Assembly (NCBI RefSeq): GCF_009828925.2
Contig: NZ_WUTY02000001.1
Span: 558,001-622,000 of the forward strand
Length of the DNA stretch: 64,000 bases
DNA from: Methylicorpusculum oleiharenae
Lineage (GTDB): Bacteria > Pseudomonadota > Gammaproteobacteria > Methylococcales > Methylomonadaceae
Direction of reading: 5' to 3'
Below the pieces are notes generated by a model. The model was not told the origin of the DNA, searched no databases, and was given only the letters and a program-made list of their open reading frames with translations. The stretch's first letter is position 1, and the number at the start of each line of letters is the position of its first letter. A program made the translations under genes and the position numbers. Below are positions 1-9,916 of the stretch, piece by piece.

Positions 1-49
1 GCAGTGCGACAAAGGATAATTTAGCTACCTTGTCTTTAATTATATTCAT
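1..49 (-). CDS. pmoB: Particulate methane monooxygenase subunit B, N-terminus only
   Basis: Only the first 16 codons are in the window (reading MNIIKDKVAKLSFVAL), preceded by a strong Shine-Dalgarno (GGAGGATAT) seven bases before the ATG. The Lys-containing start followed by a hydrophobic stretch fits the PmoB signal peptide. PmoB is the largely periplasmic, copper-binding subunit of the membrane enzyme that oxidises methane to methanol. The call rests mainly on position, third in the canonical pmoC-pmoA-pmoB order. The gene runs off the left edge. Confidence 0.8.
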   Translation of the reverse strand, partial: MNIIKDKVAKLSFVAL

Positions 50-144
50 ATATCCTCCTCTATAATAGAGAATCTATAGTTTTTATGAGTATCAAGTATA
101 TTAATTACTTGTTCTTATGGATTTATCTAAAACAACTTCTGCAA

Positions 145-888
145 TCAAGAAGATTGTACGAAGTCAGTTTTTCCAAACCATTTGCCGAAGAAGTGCCACA
201 AGAAGTAAATCAAGATGCTCACGAAACCAGAGAAGAACGCAGATACTGGAGCAACGTCTTTACCGAATGTTCTTAAAGTACCTTTTTCAACCATTCTGAT
301 ATATTCAGGAGTACCAGTTCTAACGTAGTGGTAACCTTGTAAGTCAGCCAGTGTCATCATCATACCGTTGTATTCAACAGGAACGTGTAATGGTGCAATT
401 ATCGGCCAGTTGCCTGGGTAGAATAATAAACCATAAGCCAAACCGCCTAATACTGCAGTCAACGTCATGCTGTTAGATAACAACAACACGATATCAAGTA
501 CGATAGCACCAGGCATTAAGTTTGAAGGGAACACGAAGTTTACTGGGAAATAAGTCCATCCCCAGAAGTTGAAGTATCTGTTGATCCACTCACCTAACAA
601 TAAGCCAAGTATGCAGAAAACAGCACCGAATGGAAGACGATATCTCCACCATAATATAGCTTGAACAGCAGCTGGGAATGTAATTGAAACGATAGGAGCT
701 ACAGTTACCCACAGACGTCTATCTTTCCAATCGGTCCAGAAATCCCAATCTCCACCAGTCAACATATAGTGAATATGATAACCACCTAAAATTACAAAGA
801 ATAATGTGAAACAAATTAGCCAATCGAACGTGCGTGATGCTTTTACAGCTTCAGCGCGTGAACGTACAGCTGATTGAGATGCGCTCAT
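145..888 (-). CDS. pmoA: Particulate methane monooxygenase subunit A
   Basis: PmoA is an integral membrane subunit of the copper enzyme that oxidises methane in the intracytoplasmic membranes. At 247 residues it has the usual length. The stretch GGDWDFWTDWKDRRLWVT near residue 45, the GEWINRYFNFWGWTYFPVNF block near residue 98 and the many hydrophobic helices are hallmarks of type I methanotroph PmoA rather than ammonia monooxygenase AmoA. The start is supported by an AGGAGGT ribosome site just upstream. The gene sits between pmoC and pmoB and is presumably cotranscribed with them. The sequence resembles type Ia (Methylobacter-like) PmoA, from memory of the family. Confidence 0.97.
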   Translation of the reverse strand: MSASQSAVRSRAEAVKASRTFDWLICFTLFFVILGGYHIHYMLTGGDWDFWTDWKDRRLWVTVAPIVSITFPAAVQAILWWRYRLPFGAVFCILGLLLGEWINRYFNFWGWTYFPVNFVFPSNLMPGAIVLDIVLLLSNSMTLTAVLGGLAYGLLFYPGNWPIIAPLHVPVEYNGMMMTLADLQGYHYVRTGTPEYIRMVEKGTLRTFGKDVAPVSAFFSGFVSILIYFLWHFFGKWFGKTDFVQSS

Positions 889-943
889 TAGCTTACCTCC
901 TAAAGGATTTAAATTATATTTTTTATTTTATCTCTTAATCTGA

Positions 944-971
944 GCCGCTTTGTATGTTATTACAAAGCGGC
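944..971 (-). promoter_or_regulatory. pmoC-pmoA intergenic hairpin
   Basis: An 11-bp perfect stem (GCCGCTTTGTA pairing with TACAAAGCGGC, 6-base loop) lies between pmoC and pmoA. The stem is not followed by a clear T-run, so it looks more like an mRNA stability or processing element that sets pmoC transcript levels apart from pmoAB than a full terminator. Its function is inferred. Confidence 0.5.
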
Positions 972-1003
972 CAGGAGATAGTTTTACTTTCTTTGACCGG
1001 TTA

Positions 1004-1756
1004 TTATGCCAAGTCTTTTTTCAGAAGCTTTGCAATTGATGCAATTTCTGTATTTACCACACCTAATACACCAAGAGCAGCCCATCCGAAGAATACGAAG
1101 CCGTAGTGTAATGGAGCAACAAACAACTCTTCCATAAACCAGAAAGTGTGACCCCACTCATTCAGACCTACGTTTGGTAAGATCATGAATGGACCAACGA
1201 TAGCTACCATATATTGCATATGGAGACCTTGTTGGTAAGTAGGAAGTCTAGTTTTGGCATATAAGAAGCATGCGCCACCAGTGATGATGTAGATTGGGTA
1301 GCTCAAATAGAACTCGATAATATGACTTGGTGTGAAGTCAGTATCGCGAACGATTGTTTGATGCCATGTTCCATCTTGCTCAGTGAAGTAGCTAGCGCCG
1401 AAATAAATGGCGATACCGTACATAACTAACCAAGTCCAGTGTGTGAAATGTCTTCTTAACTCTTCTCTTGGAGTAATTGACATTACTTTCCGATCACGAG
1501 TTTTCCAGATGTAACCCCACAGGATAGATGCGGTCATTACTTCCAAAACCATTTCGATATAAAGAAAGTTCATCCAATATGTTTCGAACTCTGGAGCAAA
1601 TGAGTCTAAACCAGCTGACCAGCCGTAAACTCCTTCATACCAGCGAACCCAAGCGTAAAACACACAGTAAAGTGCAGCGCCTGCAAACATATTCTTTTTA
1701 TTTAAAAGCGGTGCTTCCGCAGCATCAGCCTTAACTGACTCAGTTGTAGCAGCCAT
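1004..1756 (-). CDS. pmoC: Particulate methane monooxygenase subunit C
   Basis: PmoC is the third membrane subunit of particulate methane monooxygenase and carries intramembrane copper-site ligands. The 250-residue length is typical. The motif RDTDFTPSHIIEF at residues 137-149 matches the conserved Asp/His helix of PmoC that contributes copper ligands, and five to six hydrophobic segments are visible. The start is preceded by TAGGAGGTAGAA, a strong ribosome site. It is the first gene of the pmoCAB operon, with a good sigma-70-type promoter about 120 bp upstream. Confidence 0.96.
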   Translation of the reverse strand: MAATTESVKADAAEAPLLNKKNMFAGAALYCVFYAWVRWYEGVYGWSAGLDSFAPEFETYWMNFLYIEMVLEVMTASILWGYIWKTRDRKVMSITPREELRRHFTHWTWLVMYGIAIYFGASYFTEQDGTWHQTIVRDTDFTPSHIIEFYLSYPIYIITGGACFLYAKTRLPTYQQGLHMQYMVAIVGPFMILPNVGLNEWGHTFWFMEELFVAPLHYGFVFFGWAALGVLGVVNTEIASIAKLLKKDLA

Positions 1757-1878
1757 TTCTACCTCCTAAAAATTATTGAATCCCCAACGTTAGCTGGGAG
1801 TTTTTTAACTTATGTCCATATCTTGCTTTGTTAATTTGACTTAATTAAAGCATCTACCAATCCAATTTGGTGCTGAGC

Positions 1879-1906
1879 AGTTTATCAGCTCAACGCACCT
1901 TGTCAA
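1879..1906 (-). promoter_or_regulatory. Candidate sigma-70 promoter of pmoCAB
   Basis: On the minus strand a perfect -35 TTGACA (1901-1906) is followed after 16 bp by TAAACT (1879-1884). This would give a 5' leader of roughly 115 bases before pmoC. The leader contains a small hairpin near 1785-1800. Sigma-70-like promoters upstream of pmoC are established for methanotrophs; the exact site here is inferred from sequence only. Confidence 0.6.
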
Positions 1907-2725
1907 GACAAAAATCACTTCAATAATTTAATTACTGAGAGCACATTCTTACGGGTGCGATAGAACTCTTCTCCCATATATCGGACTAATTCATTTGTTC
2001 TTTAATAACTTATCGCTCTAAGCTAAACGAATTTATCAATCTCTGATGCTTCAACAAGAATGCACTTTTATCCCTTCATGATGATTAACTCACTCAGAGC
2101 ACTGGAATTGTATTTCTCACTGACTTGACTGAATCACCGACCAAGGAAAATGCACTAGAGCTCTTATACGAAGAGTACCGCAGGCATAATAAACACTTCA
2201 GTCGGATTTAATTGGGAGATTATGCACAGAGACATTTTACATCCGCTGTTCAATTTGAATTTGGACATGGTGTCACTGATGGGACAGAACTGCAGAAAGT
2301 AGAACTTTTTATAACCGGGAACTGGGGGTAATAATACCGATAGCCCCTATGATGATGGATAAGCTTGTTTTATATGGATAGACCGTTCATACAAATCATG
2401 ATTGTTCGCATTGCGTCGAATTTAAAGATATGACACAAACTGCGTCTTCAGAAATATGCAAAAGATGAAATGAGAGGATTAGTTTATAGACACTAGATTA
2501 GAGCTTAACTTTGAGTCCAGCATCTTAAAAAGGTGAGGCTTAATATCGCACTCTTTGCAACACCGCACTTGGCGACTTTCCATCATGATTTTAAATGTTC
2601 AGGAAACCCTCGCCCCTTTCCTAATTGAACCACTTGTTTCAACAACAACATTACCCTTGATCATTAGATCAATAAATTAATCCAACTGAAAAATCATTTC
2701 AGCTGGATTTGATTAACATATTATT
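1907..2725. other. Long region upstream of pmoC without a gene
   Basis: About 800 bp, moderately AT-rich and broken by stops in all frames. No tRNA, repeat or convincing short gene was seen. It probably holds pmo upstream control DNA and decayed sequence. Confidence 0.5.
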
Positions 2726-3166
2726 CTATATCTCTTCGATTCCAGATAGGCCGTAAACTGACCAATTATTTGAATCCATCAATCCGGATTGATCAGTTTT
2801 CTTATCGTAACTAATTCGACAAACATACCTTTTGATAGAGTTTTCCGAGTTAGGCTTACTCACCTCAACTTCTCCATTTATCACATACTGATGATCGCCT
2901 ATACTCCATGCATTTAATGCTTTTTCGGAAAAAGACAATGAAAACTCATCGCTCAGCTCTTTTTTAATGTAGTTATTGCACTGAACAAATGCCATATCGG
3001 TGTATTCATCGACAACGGTCTCCATATCTGCCTTATCATCTGTGTCAACTAGAAAGAGATCGGAACCCACCACTTTATACACAAAGGGCAAGACCACCTC
3101 TCTTTGAAACAGGATAAGACCCAGAAGGCCAAAGCCAAGAATAAAAATAGAATATTTTTTTGTCAT
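2726..3166 (-). CDS. Hypothetical membrane-anchored protein
   Basis: Not a recognised family. The likely start is the ATG at 3166 (MTKKYSIFILGFG); an upstream TTG at 3184 is also possible. Residues 4-22 form one hydrophobic membrane segment or uncleaved signal anchor. The rest is a soluble, acidic domain of about 120 residues with two cysteines, probably facing the periplasm. It stands alone between the pmo operon and the RRM gene. Function unknown. Confidence 0.6.
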   Translation of the reverse strand: MTKKYSIFILGFGLLGLILFQREVVLPFVYKVVGSDLFLVDTDDKADMETVVDEYTDMAFVQCNNYIKKELSDEFSLSFSEKALNAWSIGDHQYVINGEVEVSKPNSENSIKRYVCRISYDKKTDQSGLMDSNNWSVYGLSGIEEI

Positions 3167-3184
3167 AGTAATTATTGCAACCAA

Positions 3185-3517
3185 CTGTGTTAATTTAGGG
3201 TTTAATTGATTCTATCAGAAAAGCTGAGCTCTCAAAGTTAGACCATCAAATTTAAGCATACTTTACTCTCTATCCTTGCCATGTAAATCTCTGATATGGA
3301 ATTAAGCACTCTCCTTTCCTATTACCGTTAGCTTCCAGACGACCAAATCAAGGAGCAAATCGATTCTATACAAATGCCGATAGATTCGCTTAAATTATAA
3401 AATTAAACTTCCGGCACAACTCAAATGGCTGGATTTATTTCGTAAAAGACATTAGAAAATCATAAACTATAAAAAATCACTTCACAGGCCCAGAAGTCGT
3501 TTTATGAGGATTAAGCC
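3185..3517. other. Intergenic region, nothing recognised
   Basis: About 330 bp between divergent genes. It should contain the promoter of the RRM-like gene, but no clear -35/-10 pair or repeat was identified. Confidence 0.4.
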
Positions 3518-3952
3518 ATGCTTGTATTGCTGAAAAGAATTCCATCTGATACCAGTAAATATGAGATTTCTTCTTTTTTTGGATCCGCATTAAAAGGAGG
3601 TTTCTTTGCTAAGCGAGGATACATTCATGATATAAAAATTATGATGATAAAGAAGAATCATAAAAATACGGCTTTTGAATTTTACGGACTGGTCAGAGTA
3701 GAACCCGAACCCGTTGGTCAACGCGCAATCAAGCAACTTAACGGCAAACAGATAAATGGTAAAAATATTGCAGTTATAGAATTTTACTCAAGAAATTGGC
3801 ACAACGACCCGAGATTAAGACGTAACCACATCAATCTTCCGTTTCAAGACAGGAGAAGAAACGAACGGAGAAAACATAAATTTATTATTGTTGAAGAAAC
3901 CACTGTTGATAGTCACACTAACTGGGACAATATAACAAATCGTCTTTTTTAG
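3518..3952 (+). CDS. RRM-like RNA-binding protein
   Basis: A 144-residue basic protein with the outline of an RNA recognition motif: an N-terminal beta strand MLVLLKRIP in the RNP2 position, a helix, then AFEFYGLVRVE near residue 52 in the RNP1 position with aromatic residues, followed by a helix around QRAIKQLNGKQING. The tail is very basic (QDRRRNERRKHKF), which suits nucleic acid binding. A GAGGA ribosome site precedes the ATG. It ends almost touching convergent gmk. The assignment rests on fold pattern, and the RNA target is unknown. Confidence 0.7.
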   Translation: MLVLLKRIPSDTSKYEISSFFGSALKGGFFAKRGYIHDIKIMMIKKNHKNTAFEFYGLVRVEPEPVGQRAIKQLNGKQINGKNIAVIEFYSRNWHNDPRLRRNHINLPFQDRRRNERRKHKFIIVEETTVDSHTNWDNITNRLF

Positions 3953-4578
3953 GAATGCTGCGAACGACCTAATAATGAAGAGAGCAATGGAGCCAACTTA
4001 CTCATCTGCCTCTCCTTATCATGACGATTAGCAAAAATGATGCACTTCAGGGCTTGCAATGATTCCTCAAAGACATCGTTTACGATTAAATAATCAAACT
4101 CTTCGTAATGACTTATTTCAGTTACGGCATCATCCATTCTTCTCGCAATTGTTGACTCACTGTCCTGACCTCTATTTCTTAGTCTCTGCTCCAAAATCTG
4201 TATGGAGGGAGGCAAAATAAAGATAGAAATAACCCCTGAACGTTTTTGACGAATTTGCTGGGCGCCTTGCCAATCTATCTCCAGAATAACATCAATATTT
4301 TGATGCAAAAGCTCGTCGACAGTTTGCAGCGCCGTCCCATAAAAATGATCAAAAACCTTGGCATACTCTAAAAAAGCATCTTGCCTAATTTCGTTTTGAA
4401 AATCATCCATTGAGACAAAATAATAATCCTCGCCATCAATTTCACCAGGCCGCATGGATCGTGTAGTGTGCGATACAGAAACCGATAAGCGCTCCACATC
4501 TTTTACTAGACACCTGACCAAGCTTGTTTTTCCTGCCCCTGATGGAGCCGAAATGATATAAAGTTTTCCATTTTCCAT
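3949..4578 (-). CDS. gmk: Guanylate kinase
   Basis: Guanylate kinase phosphorylates GMP to GDP with ATP in purine nucleotide metabolism (cytosolic). The 209-residue length is normal. The P-loop APSGAGKT is at residues 11-18, the GMP-binding region HTTRSMRPGEIDGEDYYF follows at about 38-55, and DVILEIDWQGAQQIR near residue 95 is the conserved family block. It lies downstream of yicC on the same strand, a frequent gammaproteobacterial pairing, and overlaps the end of the convergent RRM gene by 4 bp. Confidence 0.97.
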   Translation of the reverse strand: MENGKLYIISAPSGAGKTSLVRCLVKDVERLSVSVSHTTRSMRPGEIDGEDYYFVSMDDFQNEIRQDAFLEYAKVFDHFYGTALQTVDELLHQNIDVILEIDWQGAQQIRQKRSGVISIFILPPSIQILEQRLRNRGQDSESTIARRMDDAVTEISHYEEFDYLIVNDVFEESLQALKCIIFANRHDKERQMSKLAPLLSSLLGRSQHS

Positions 4579-4717
4579 AAATCTGTCTGATTAAACCGTA
4601 GAAACTTATTAATGTTATCGCTAAATAAATATACTCAACCAACGATGATGAAGATGGATTTAATTTACTCATCTTGGACTATATCGGCATCAAGATTGCG
4701 AACAGAAACCGGTCGGC

Positions 4718-5584
4718 TTACTCTATATTCTGGACCTGCTCGCGCATCTGCTCTATCAATACTTTTAATTCAATTGAAATATTGGTGATCTCTTTATCAC
4801 CTGATTTTGAACCTAGAGTATTGGCTTCCCGGTTCATTTCCTGCATTAAAAAATCAAGTCGGCGCCCTACCGGCTCTTGCTGATCAAGCACGCGAAACAC
4901 TTCAGTTACATGGGTTTCAAGCCGGTCTAATTCCTCTTCGACATCGAGTTTTTGAGTCAAAAAAACAAACTCTTGCTCAAACCTTTCAAAATCAGGCTCC
5001 GCCACCAGCTCTGCAATTCTTTTATTTATTTTTTCGCGCAAATTAAGCAGCACTTGCGGCATGCGTACATGTACTGCTGAAATCAATTCTTTGATCCTGG
5101 AACATCGCTCTTCAATCATCAAGCTTAACTGCGCGCCCTCTCTTTCTCGAACCGCCAATAATTGCATTAATGCGCTATGAACCAATTCAGAAATTTCGGT
5201 TTTAAGCTGATTTATGTCAGCTTCAGACTCTTGTTGGATACCGGGAAAGACCAGCACTTCCAAAGCAGAAAAAGGCCGGGCTGATTGCATTAAGCCTTCA
5301 ATTTTTGACGTTACAGACAAAAGTGACGCCACTGCCTGCATATCTATATTAAGCTCTTGTATGGAATGAGTCTGCTTTTTACAAATCAATCCGCATTCGA
5401 CTTTACCTCTTTTTATACCGTTGGAGAGGACTCCACGTAAATCTGTTTCCAATGGTCGCAGTCGCTCAGGCAACTTAAAGGACATTTCACAATAGCGGTG
5501 ATTCACAGATCTTAATTCGCAACTAATAATGAGGTTATTGACTTCTGTCTCACTACCTGCAAATGCGGTCATACTTCTGATCAT
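4718..5584 (-). CDS. yicC: YicC family endoribonuclease
   Basis: YicC-family proteins are cytosolic RNA-binding endoribonucleases. At 288 residues this has the family length. The opening MIRSMTAFAGSE, the internal SVNHRYCEMSFKLPERLRPLE and the C-terminal VGRRLDFLMQEMNREANTLGSKS blocks are diagnostic. It lies upstream of gmk (139-bp gap) and near rph, as in many gammaproteobacteria. Confidence 0.95.
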   Translation of the reverse strand: MIRSMTAFAGSETEVNNLIISCELRSVNHRYCEMSFKLPERLRPLETDLRGVLSNGIKRGKVECGLICKKQTHSIQELNIDMQAVASLLSVTSKIEGLMQSARPFSALEVLVFPGIQQESEADINQLKTEISELVHSALMQLLAVREREGAQLSLMIEERCSRIKELISAVHVRMPQVLLNLREKINKRIAELVAEPDFERFEQEFVFLTQKLDVEEELDRLETHVTEVFRVLDQQEPVGRRLDFLMQEMNREANTLGSKSGDKEITNISIELKVLIEQMREQVQNIE

Positions 5585-5625
5585 TTTCCACCTATAATTG
5601 CCGGGACTTTGTAAGGATTTCCTTC

Positions 5626-6522
5626 ATGACTGATTTTTACGATCCTTCCACCTACCCCAAACAGTGGAACTATCTCCAACCCGGCACCATTATAGACGAC
5701 TATATAATAGAGCGGGAACTTGCGCATGGTGGATTTAGTTCGGTCTATCTTGCACGGCAACGAATTGATCAGATCCAGGTGGCCATTAAGGAATATTTAC
5801 CTAGAAAACTGGCCCACCGGACCTGGAACAACCATGTTGTAGCTCACAGTGATGAAAACAGGGATTTATTCATGCGTGGAAGATCGCTTTTCTTTGAAGA
5901 GGCGAAAGCACTTGCCACATTAAAACACCCCAATATTGTCGATGTAATCAATTTCTTTCAAGAAAACTCGACCGTCTATATGGTAATGACTTACGACTAT
6001 GGCTTCTCGTTAGATAAAATTTTAAAAGATCGGCTGATTACAATAACCCACGCCTTTCTTGTTAAAGTTTTTACAGCACTGATGTCCGGAATCGGTCTTA
6101 TTCATGAGCAACATCTGCTTCATCTGGATATCAAGCCCGCCAACATCCTTATTCGCCCCGATAATGATCCTCTTTTATTGGATTTTGGTGCTATACAAAG
6201 TTTCCCGAATTCTATAAAAAATAAAAACAGTAAAATTCTAACAAAAGGTTTTTCTCCAATTGAACAATATAATACCGCCAGTCAATTGGGACCCTGGACG
6301 GATATTTATGCGATAGGTGCAAGCATCAGAGCCTGCCTTGACCTTAAGGCGTCGCCACCGGCTCCGGAAAGAAATAAAAAAGATACGCTATCACCTGCTG
6401 TTAAAGCGCATAAAAAAAAGTTTCCCATGCCCTTTCTCGAAGCCATCGACTGGGCAATGGAAATTCAACCAAAAGATCGCCCGCAGTCTATCAATGAGTT
6501 CTTAAATGCATTTAATTCATAA
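5626..6522 (+). CDS. Serine/threonine protein kinase (non-RD type)
   Basis: A 298-residue Hanks-type kinase domain with almost nothing else. The Gly-rich loop is GGFSSVYLAR near residue 35, the ATP-binding lysine is in VAIKEYLP (about residue 55), the catalytic loop is HLDIKPAN at 166-173 and the metal-binding DFG at 186-188. The usual Arg of HRD is Leu, making this a non-RD kinase whose activity may not depend on activation-loop phosphorylation. There is no membrane segment or sensor domain. It is divergent from yicC, with a 41-bp gap. Substrate unknown. Confidence 0.92.
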   Translation: MTDFYDPSTYPKQWNYLQPGTIIDDYIIERELAHGGFSSVYLARQRIDQIQVAIKEYLPRKLAHRTWNNHVVAHSDENRDLFMRGRSLFFEEAKALATLKHPNIVDVINFFQENSTVYMVMTYDYGFSLDKILKDRLITITHAFLVKVFTALMSGIGLIHEQHLLHLDIKPANILIRPDNDPLLLDFGAIQSFPNSIKNKNSKILTKGFSPIEQYNTASQLGPWTDIYAIGASIRACLDLKASPPAPERNKKDTLSPAVKAHKKKFPMPFLEAIDWAMEIQPKDRPQSINEFLNAFNS

Positions 6523-6759
6523 CCTGTGAATGGATAGTAAAATTAGCGGCTTACACCTAATTCAATTATTTTATGCAGTCTTGATTCAACCGTACACGCC
6601 AGATATCTGTTTACCCCTCCAATTTTATTGAATGTAGATGGTTGATTGAAAAGGATTCCACTACAGGGGGCAAACGCATTAAAACACTATAGAAAATCAG
6701 ATAGTTAAAATATTCCTTTTTCCGGATTAACTATAAGATTCGGTTGATTTGAAACCTAA

Positions 6760-7110
6760 AAAAGGCTTTGTGTCGCTATCGCGACGTTTATGTGGAATCG
6801 GTTCGCGGACCGACAACCGCGATACTGCTACGAAACCCATCCTTGGGTTTCGCCCTTCGGGCCAGCTAAAGCTTTTCAAAATCGTTCACGTCGATTTTGT
6901 CTTTGCTTGTCCAAAGAAAAGTATCCAAAAGAAAAGACACCCGAAGGCCGCTGCATCCTGCGCGCTGACGATTTTGCCGAGGGTTTTCGGAAGGGCTATC
7001 CCTGGCCCTCCGAAAACGAGCGGCATCCCTGCCGCTCCCCTAGCGGGCTGTTCTCGGCAAAATAGCCAGTGCTCGGCGCGGCCTAACGGGCCCCAGGGAG
7101 AGGCATCACA
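6760..7110. repeat. GC-rich intergenic block, possible dispersed element
   Basis: Within an 847-bp gene-free gap (6523-7369), about 350 bp switches to high GC, with local palindromes (CGCTATCGCG, GGTTCGCGGACCG, GGGTTTCGCCCTTCGGGCC). Open frames exist on both strands but none has a ribosome site or recognisable protein. The abrupt composition change against AT-rich flanks suggests an inserted noncoding repeat. The flanks hold nothing recognised apart from presumed rph control sequence at the right end. Confidence 0.4.
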
Positions 7111-7369
7111 AGTTAAACCAAATGGACTATTCGTTCTAAGTAACCGGTAACATATTGATATATTAATTTTTTTAATGCGTTTACCCTGCACTACAGGGAC
7201 GCAGCAAAGAGCTACAGGGAAGGTTTCACGCGTCCTTTGAAATCAATCACCTACACCATCAACTCAAAACAGGCGATTAGTACTACGCCTGAATAAACTC
7301 GCTAAATCTGAACCGTTATTTATCCTGTTTCAGGTATACTGTGGAAATTTTTATTAAAAGAGCGACACT

Positions 7370-8092
7370 ATGAGACCCAGCGGAAGAAACCCGGATCAAC
7401 TGAGAGAGATTAAATTTACCTGCGGCTTTACACGGCATGCAGAAGGCTCGGTTCTGGTTGAATTTGGTGACACCCGAGTGTTGTGTACCGCTAGCGTAGA
7501 CAAGTTTGTCCCCCGCTTTATAAAAGGTAAAGGGGAAGGCTGGATAACTGCTGAGTATGGCATGTTACCCCGCTCCACACATGAACGCATGGGACGGGAA
7601 GCCAGTCGCGGCAAACAAGGTGGCCGCACAATGGAAATTCAACGTTTGATTGGCCGTTCGTTACGCGCAGCAATTGATCTGAAAGCATTGGGCGAACACA
7701 CTATCACAATTGACTGTGATGTCCTGCAAGCCGACGGTGGGACCCGCACCGCGTCGATTACCGGGGGCTTTGTTGCCTTATCCTTGGCAATCAACCAAAT
7801 GATGGCCAAAAAATTAATCAAGTCCAACCCCATCCATGGACAAATTGCCTCTGTGTCGGTTGGTATTTATCAGGGCGTTCCAGTATTGGATCTGGATTAT
7901 GCCGAAGACAGCCAAGCCGAAACAGATATGAATGTCGTTATGAACGATGCAGCGGCTTTTATCGAAGTTCAGGGCACCGCAGAAGGTCATGCTTTCCGTA
8001 AAGATGAAATGGATGCCATGCTGGAATTAGCCAACATGGGCATTAATCGATTATTAGAAAAACAACGCGCAGCAATAGAATCCTATAAATGA
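7370..8092 (+). CDS. rph: Ribonuclease PH
   Basis: RNase PH is a phosphate-dependent 3'-5' exoribonuclease that trims tRNA precursors. The 240-residue product opens with [14 protein letters not shown], and [47 protein letters not shown] and [18 protein letters not shown] are all classic. The phosphate- and RNA-binding arginines are retained. The stop overlaps the start of rdgB by 4 bp, so the two are translationally coupled. Confidence 0.97.
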   Translation: MRPSGRNPDQLREIKFTCGFTRHAEGSVLVEFGDTRVLCTASVDKFVPRFIKGKGEGWITAEYGMLPRSTHERMGREASRGKQGGRTMEIQRLIGRSLRAAIDLKALGEHTITIDCDVLQADGGTRTASITGGFVALSLAINQMMAKKLIKSNPIHGQIASVSVGIYQGVPVLDLDYAEDSQAETDMNVVMNDAAAFIEVQGTAEGHAFRKDEMDAMLELANMGINRLLEKQRAAIESYK

Positions 8093-8700
8093 TAGTAAGC
8101 CGTTCTCAACCGATTGTTTTGGCCAGCAGCAATCCCGGAAAAATCCGGGAAATCCAGGCGATACTGGAGGGTCATCCCATTTTGCCCCAATCACAATTCA
8201 AGGTCGTTGAAGCAGAGGAAACCGGCAGCACTTTCGTTGAAAATGCCATATTAAAAGCCCGTAATGCAGCACATTATGCGCAACTTCCCGCCATTGCCGA
8301 TGACTCAGGGTTAGTAGTCGATGCATTGGACGGCGCACCCGGGGTCATTTCAGCCCGCTATGCTGGAAGGGAAGCAAGCGATCAAGACAACCTGAACAAA
8401 TTATTGTCTGAACTGGAAGGTATCCCGGCAAACCAGCGCACCGCCCGATTTATTTGCATTATGGTTTTCATGAGGCACACAATGGATCCCTGCCCGGTCA
8501 TTGCTCAAGGTGTCTGGGAAGGACTGATCATGACGCAGACACAAGGTGAGAACGGTTTTGGCTATGATCCCGTATTCTGGGTGCCGGAATTTTCTTGCGC
8601 CTCAGCGCAATTGTCTCCCGAACTGAAAAACAGTGTCAGCCACAGAGGCCAAGCCTTACGGACATTGATAGCCGCGCTCGGTTCTGCAAAAAACGCTTAA
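8089..8700 (+). CDS. rdgB: dITP/XTP pyrophosphatase (RdgB/HAM1 family)
   Basis: Removes non-canonical purine triphosphates (dITP, XTP) by hydrolysis to the monophosphate, preventing their incorporation into DNA. The 203-residue protein has the N-terminal [10 protein letters not shown] nucleotide-binding motif, [32 protein letters not shown] and SHRGQAL, all family signatures. It overlaps rph in an rph-rdgB operon. Confidence 0.96.
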   Translation: MIVSRSQPIVLASSNPGKIREIQAILEGHPILPQSQFKVVEAEETGSTFVENAILKARNAAHYAQLPAIADDSGLVVDALDGAPGVISARYAGREASDQDNLNKLLSELEGIPANQRTARFICIMVFMRHTMDPCPVIAQGVWEGLIMTQTQGENGFGYDPVFWVPEFSCASAQLSPELKNSVSHRGQALRTLIAALGSAKNA

Positions 8701-8751
8701 CCCTGACACACACTCAGCCGCAAGACGACTTTCAACTTGATCATAACCGCT

Positions 8752-9816
8752 ATGCCGTCTTTACTCGATATTGCCTCTCAGTTTACAGATTCAGCTCAGA
8801 TTGCCGGCATCAATCCTCTGGGCGAAGGCCTGATTAATGACACTTATCTGGTCACCACATTTACTGGCGGATGGGTGTTACAAAGAATCAATCCTGTGGT
8901 TTTTCCTGAGCCCAAGCTGGTTATTCGTAATTTGGCTGTACTTAACCGTCATATCGCCGAAACAGAGCAAAACACGCTAAAACTACAAATTCCAGGTATC
9001 ATTCAAACGCAATCAGGAGAATATTGCGTTAATGATCAACAGGGCGATACCTGGCGTGCAATCACGTATATTCCAAACACGATCAGCCTTGAGACGGTGG
9101 AAAGTCCGGAACAGGCAAGGCAAACCGGATTTGCACTGGGCCATTTTCATCGCTTGCTGAATAGACTGAATCCAAAAGACCTTAACGACACGCTGCCCGG
9201 CTTTCATATCGCGCCAGAATACCTGTCCCGTTACCGTCAAGTACTCAGCCAGACGAACACCTTGCATGACTCCGCTGACAGCCGCTTTTGCCTTGATTTT
9301 ATTGATCAACATGAAGAACTTACGATTGTTTTGGAAAAGGCAAAACAACAAGGGCTTTTAAAATTACGGGCTATTCATGGCGACCCCAAGTTTAATAACT
9401 TTTTGTTTGACAAGAACACCCGCGAAATTACTAGCCTGATCGATCTGGATACCGTTAAACCGGGTTTATTACATTACGACATCGGCGATTGCGTTCGATC
9501 ACTTTGCCAATTGCCGACGGGCCAATTTAACCTCGAAATTTGTGAAGCGTTATTGACCGGTTATCTGGAGGAAACAAGATCCTTTTTGACTGAAGATGAT
9601 TACGCCTATCTTTATCCTGCCATCCAATTGATTCCATTCGAATTGGGACTGCGTTTTTTCACGGACTTTCTGGAAGACAACCGGTATTTTAAAGTGACGA
9701 CACCGCATCAAAACCGGAGCCGGGCCATTGTGCAATTTCAACTGTGCGAAAGCATAAGCAAACAGGAAGCCGAAATAAAACGCTTGATTGAACGCCTTTA
9801 CAACCGGGCCATGTAG
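8752..9816 (+). CDS. APH-family small-molecule kinase
   Basis: A 354-residue member of the aminoglycoside phosphotransferase/choline kinase fold. The catalytic loop AIHGDPKFNNFLFD (Brenner-type HGDxxxxN) and the metal-binding SLIDLDTV are present; DTYLVTTFTGGWVLQRIN at the N-terminus is the nucleotide-binding strand pair. It resembles the mucin desulfatase/N-acetylhexosamine 1-kinase branch, but the substrate cannot be fixed from sequence. I prefer the ATG at 8752 over a TTG at 8737. It follows rdgB on the same strand with a short gap. Confidence 0.8.
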   Translation: MPSLLDIASQFTDSAQIAGINPLGEGLINDTYLVTTFTGGWVLQRINPVVFPEPKLVIRNLAVLNRHIAETEQNTLKLQIPGIIQTQSGEYCVNDQQGDTWRAITYIPNTISLETVESPEQARQTGFALGHFHRLLNRLNPKDLNDTLPGFHIAPEYLSRYRQVLSQTNTLHDSADSRFCLDFIDQHEELTIVLEKAKQQGLLKLRAIHGDPKFNNFLFDKNTREITSLIDLDTVKPGLLHYDIGDCVRSLCQLPTGQFNLEICEALLTGYLEETRSFLTEDDYAYLYPAIQLIPFELGLRFFTDFLEDNRYFKVTTPHQNRSRAIVQFQLCESISKQEAEIKRLIERLYNRAM

Positions 9817-9916
9817 GCTTGTCAATATCCCGTGCCTGCTCCAAGGCTTTTTCAGCAACACTTGATAGCGTTAATGGTTTTTTTACTTCAAGCAGGCAAC
9901 TATGTAAAGTGAGTCT

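Noticed and set aside
6749-7191. Genes of 91-133 residues on both strands
   Set aside because: Overlapping frames in a GC-rich block without start signals or recognisable proteins.
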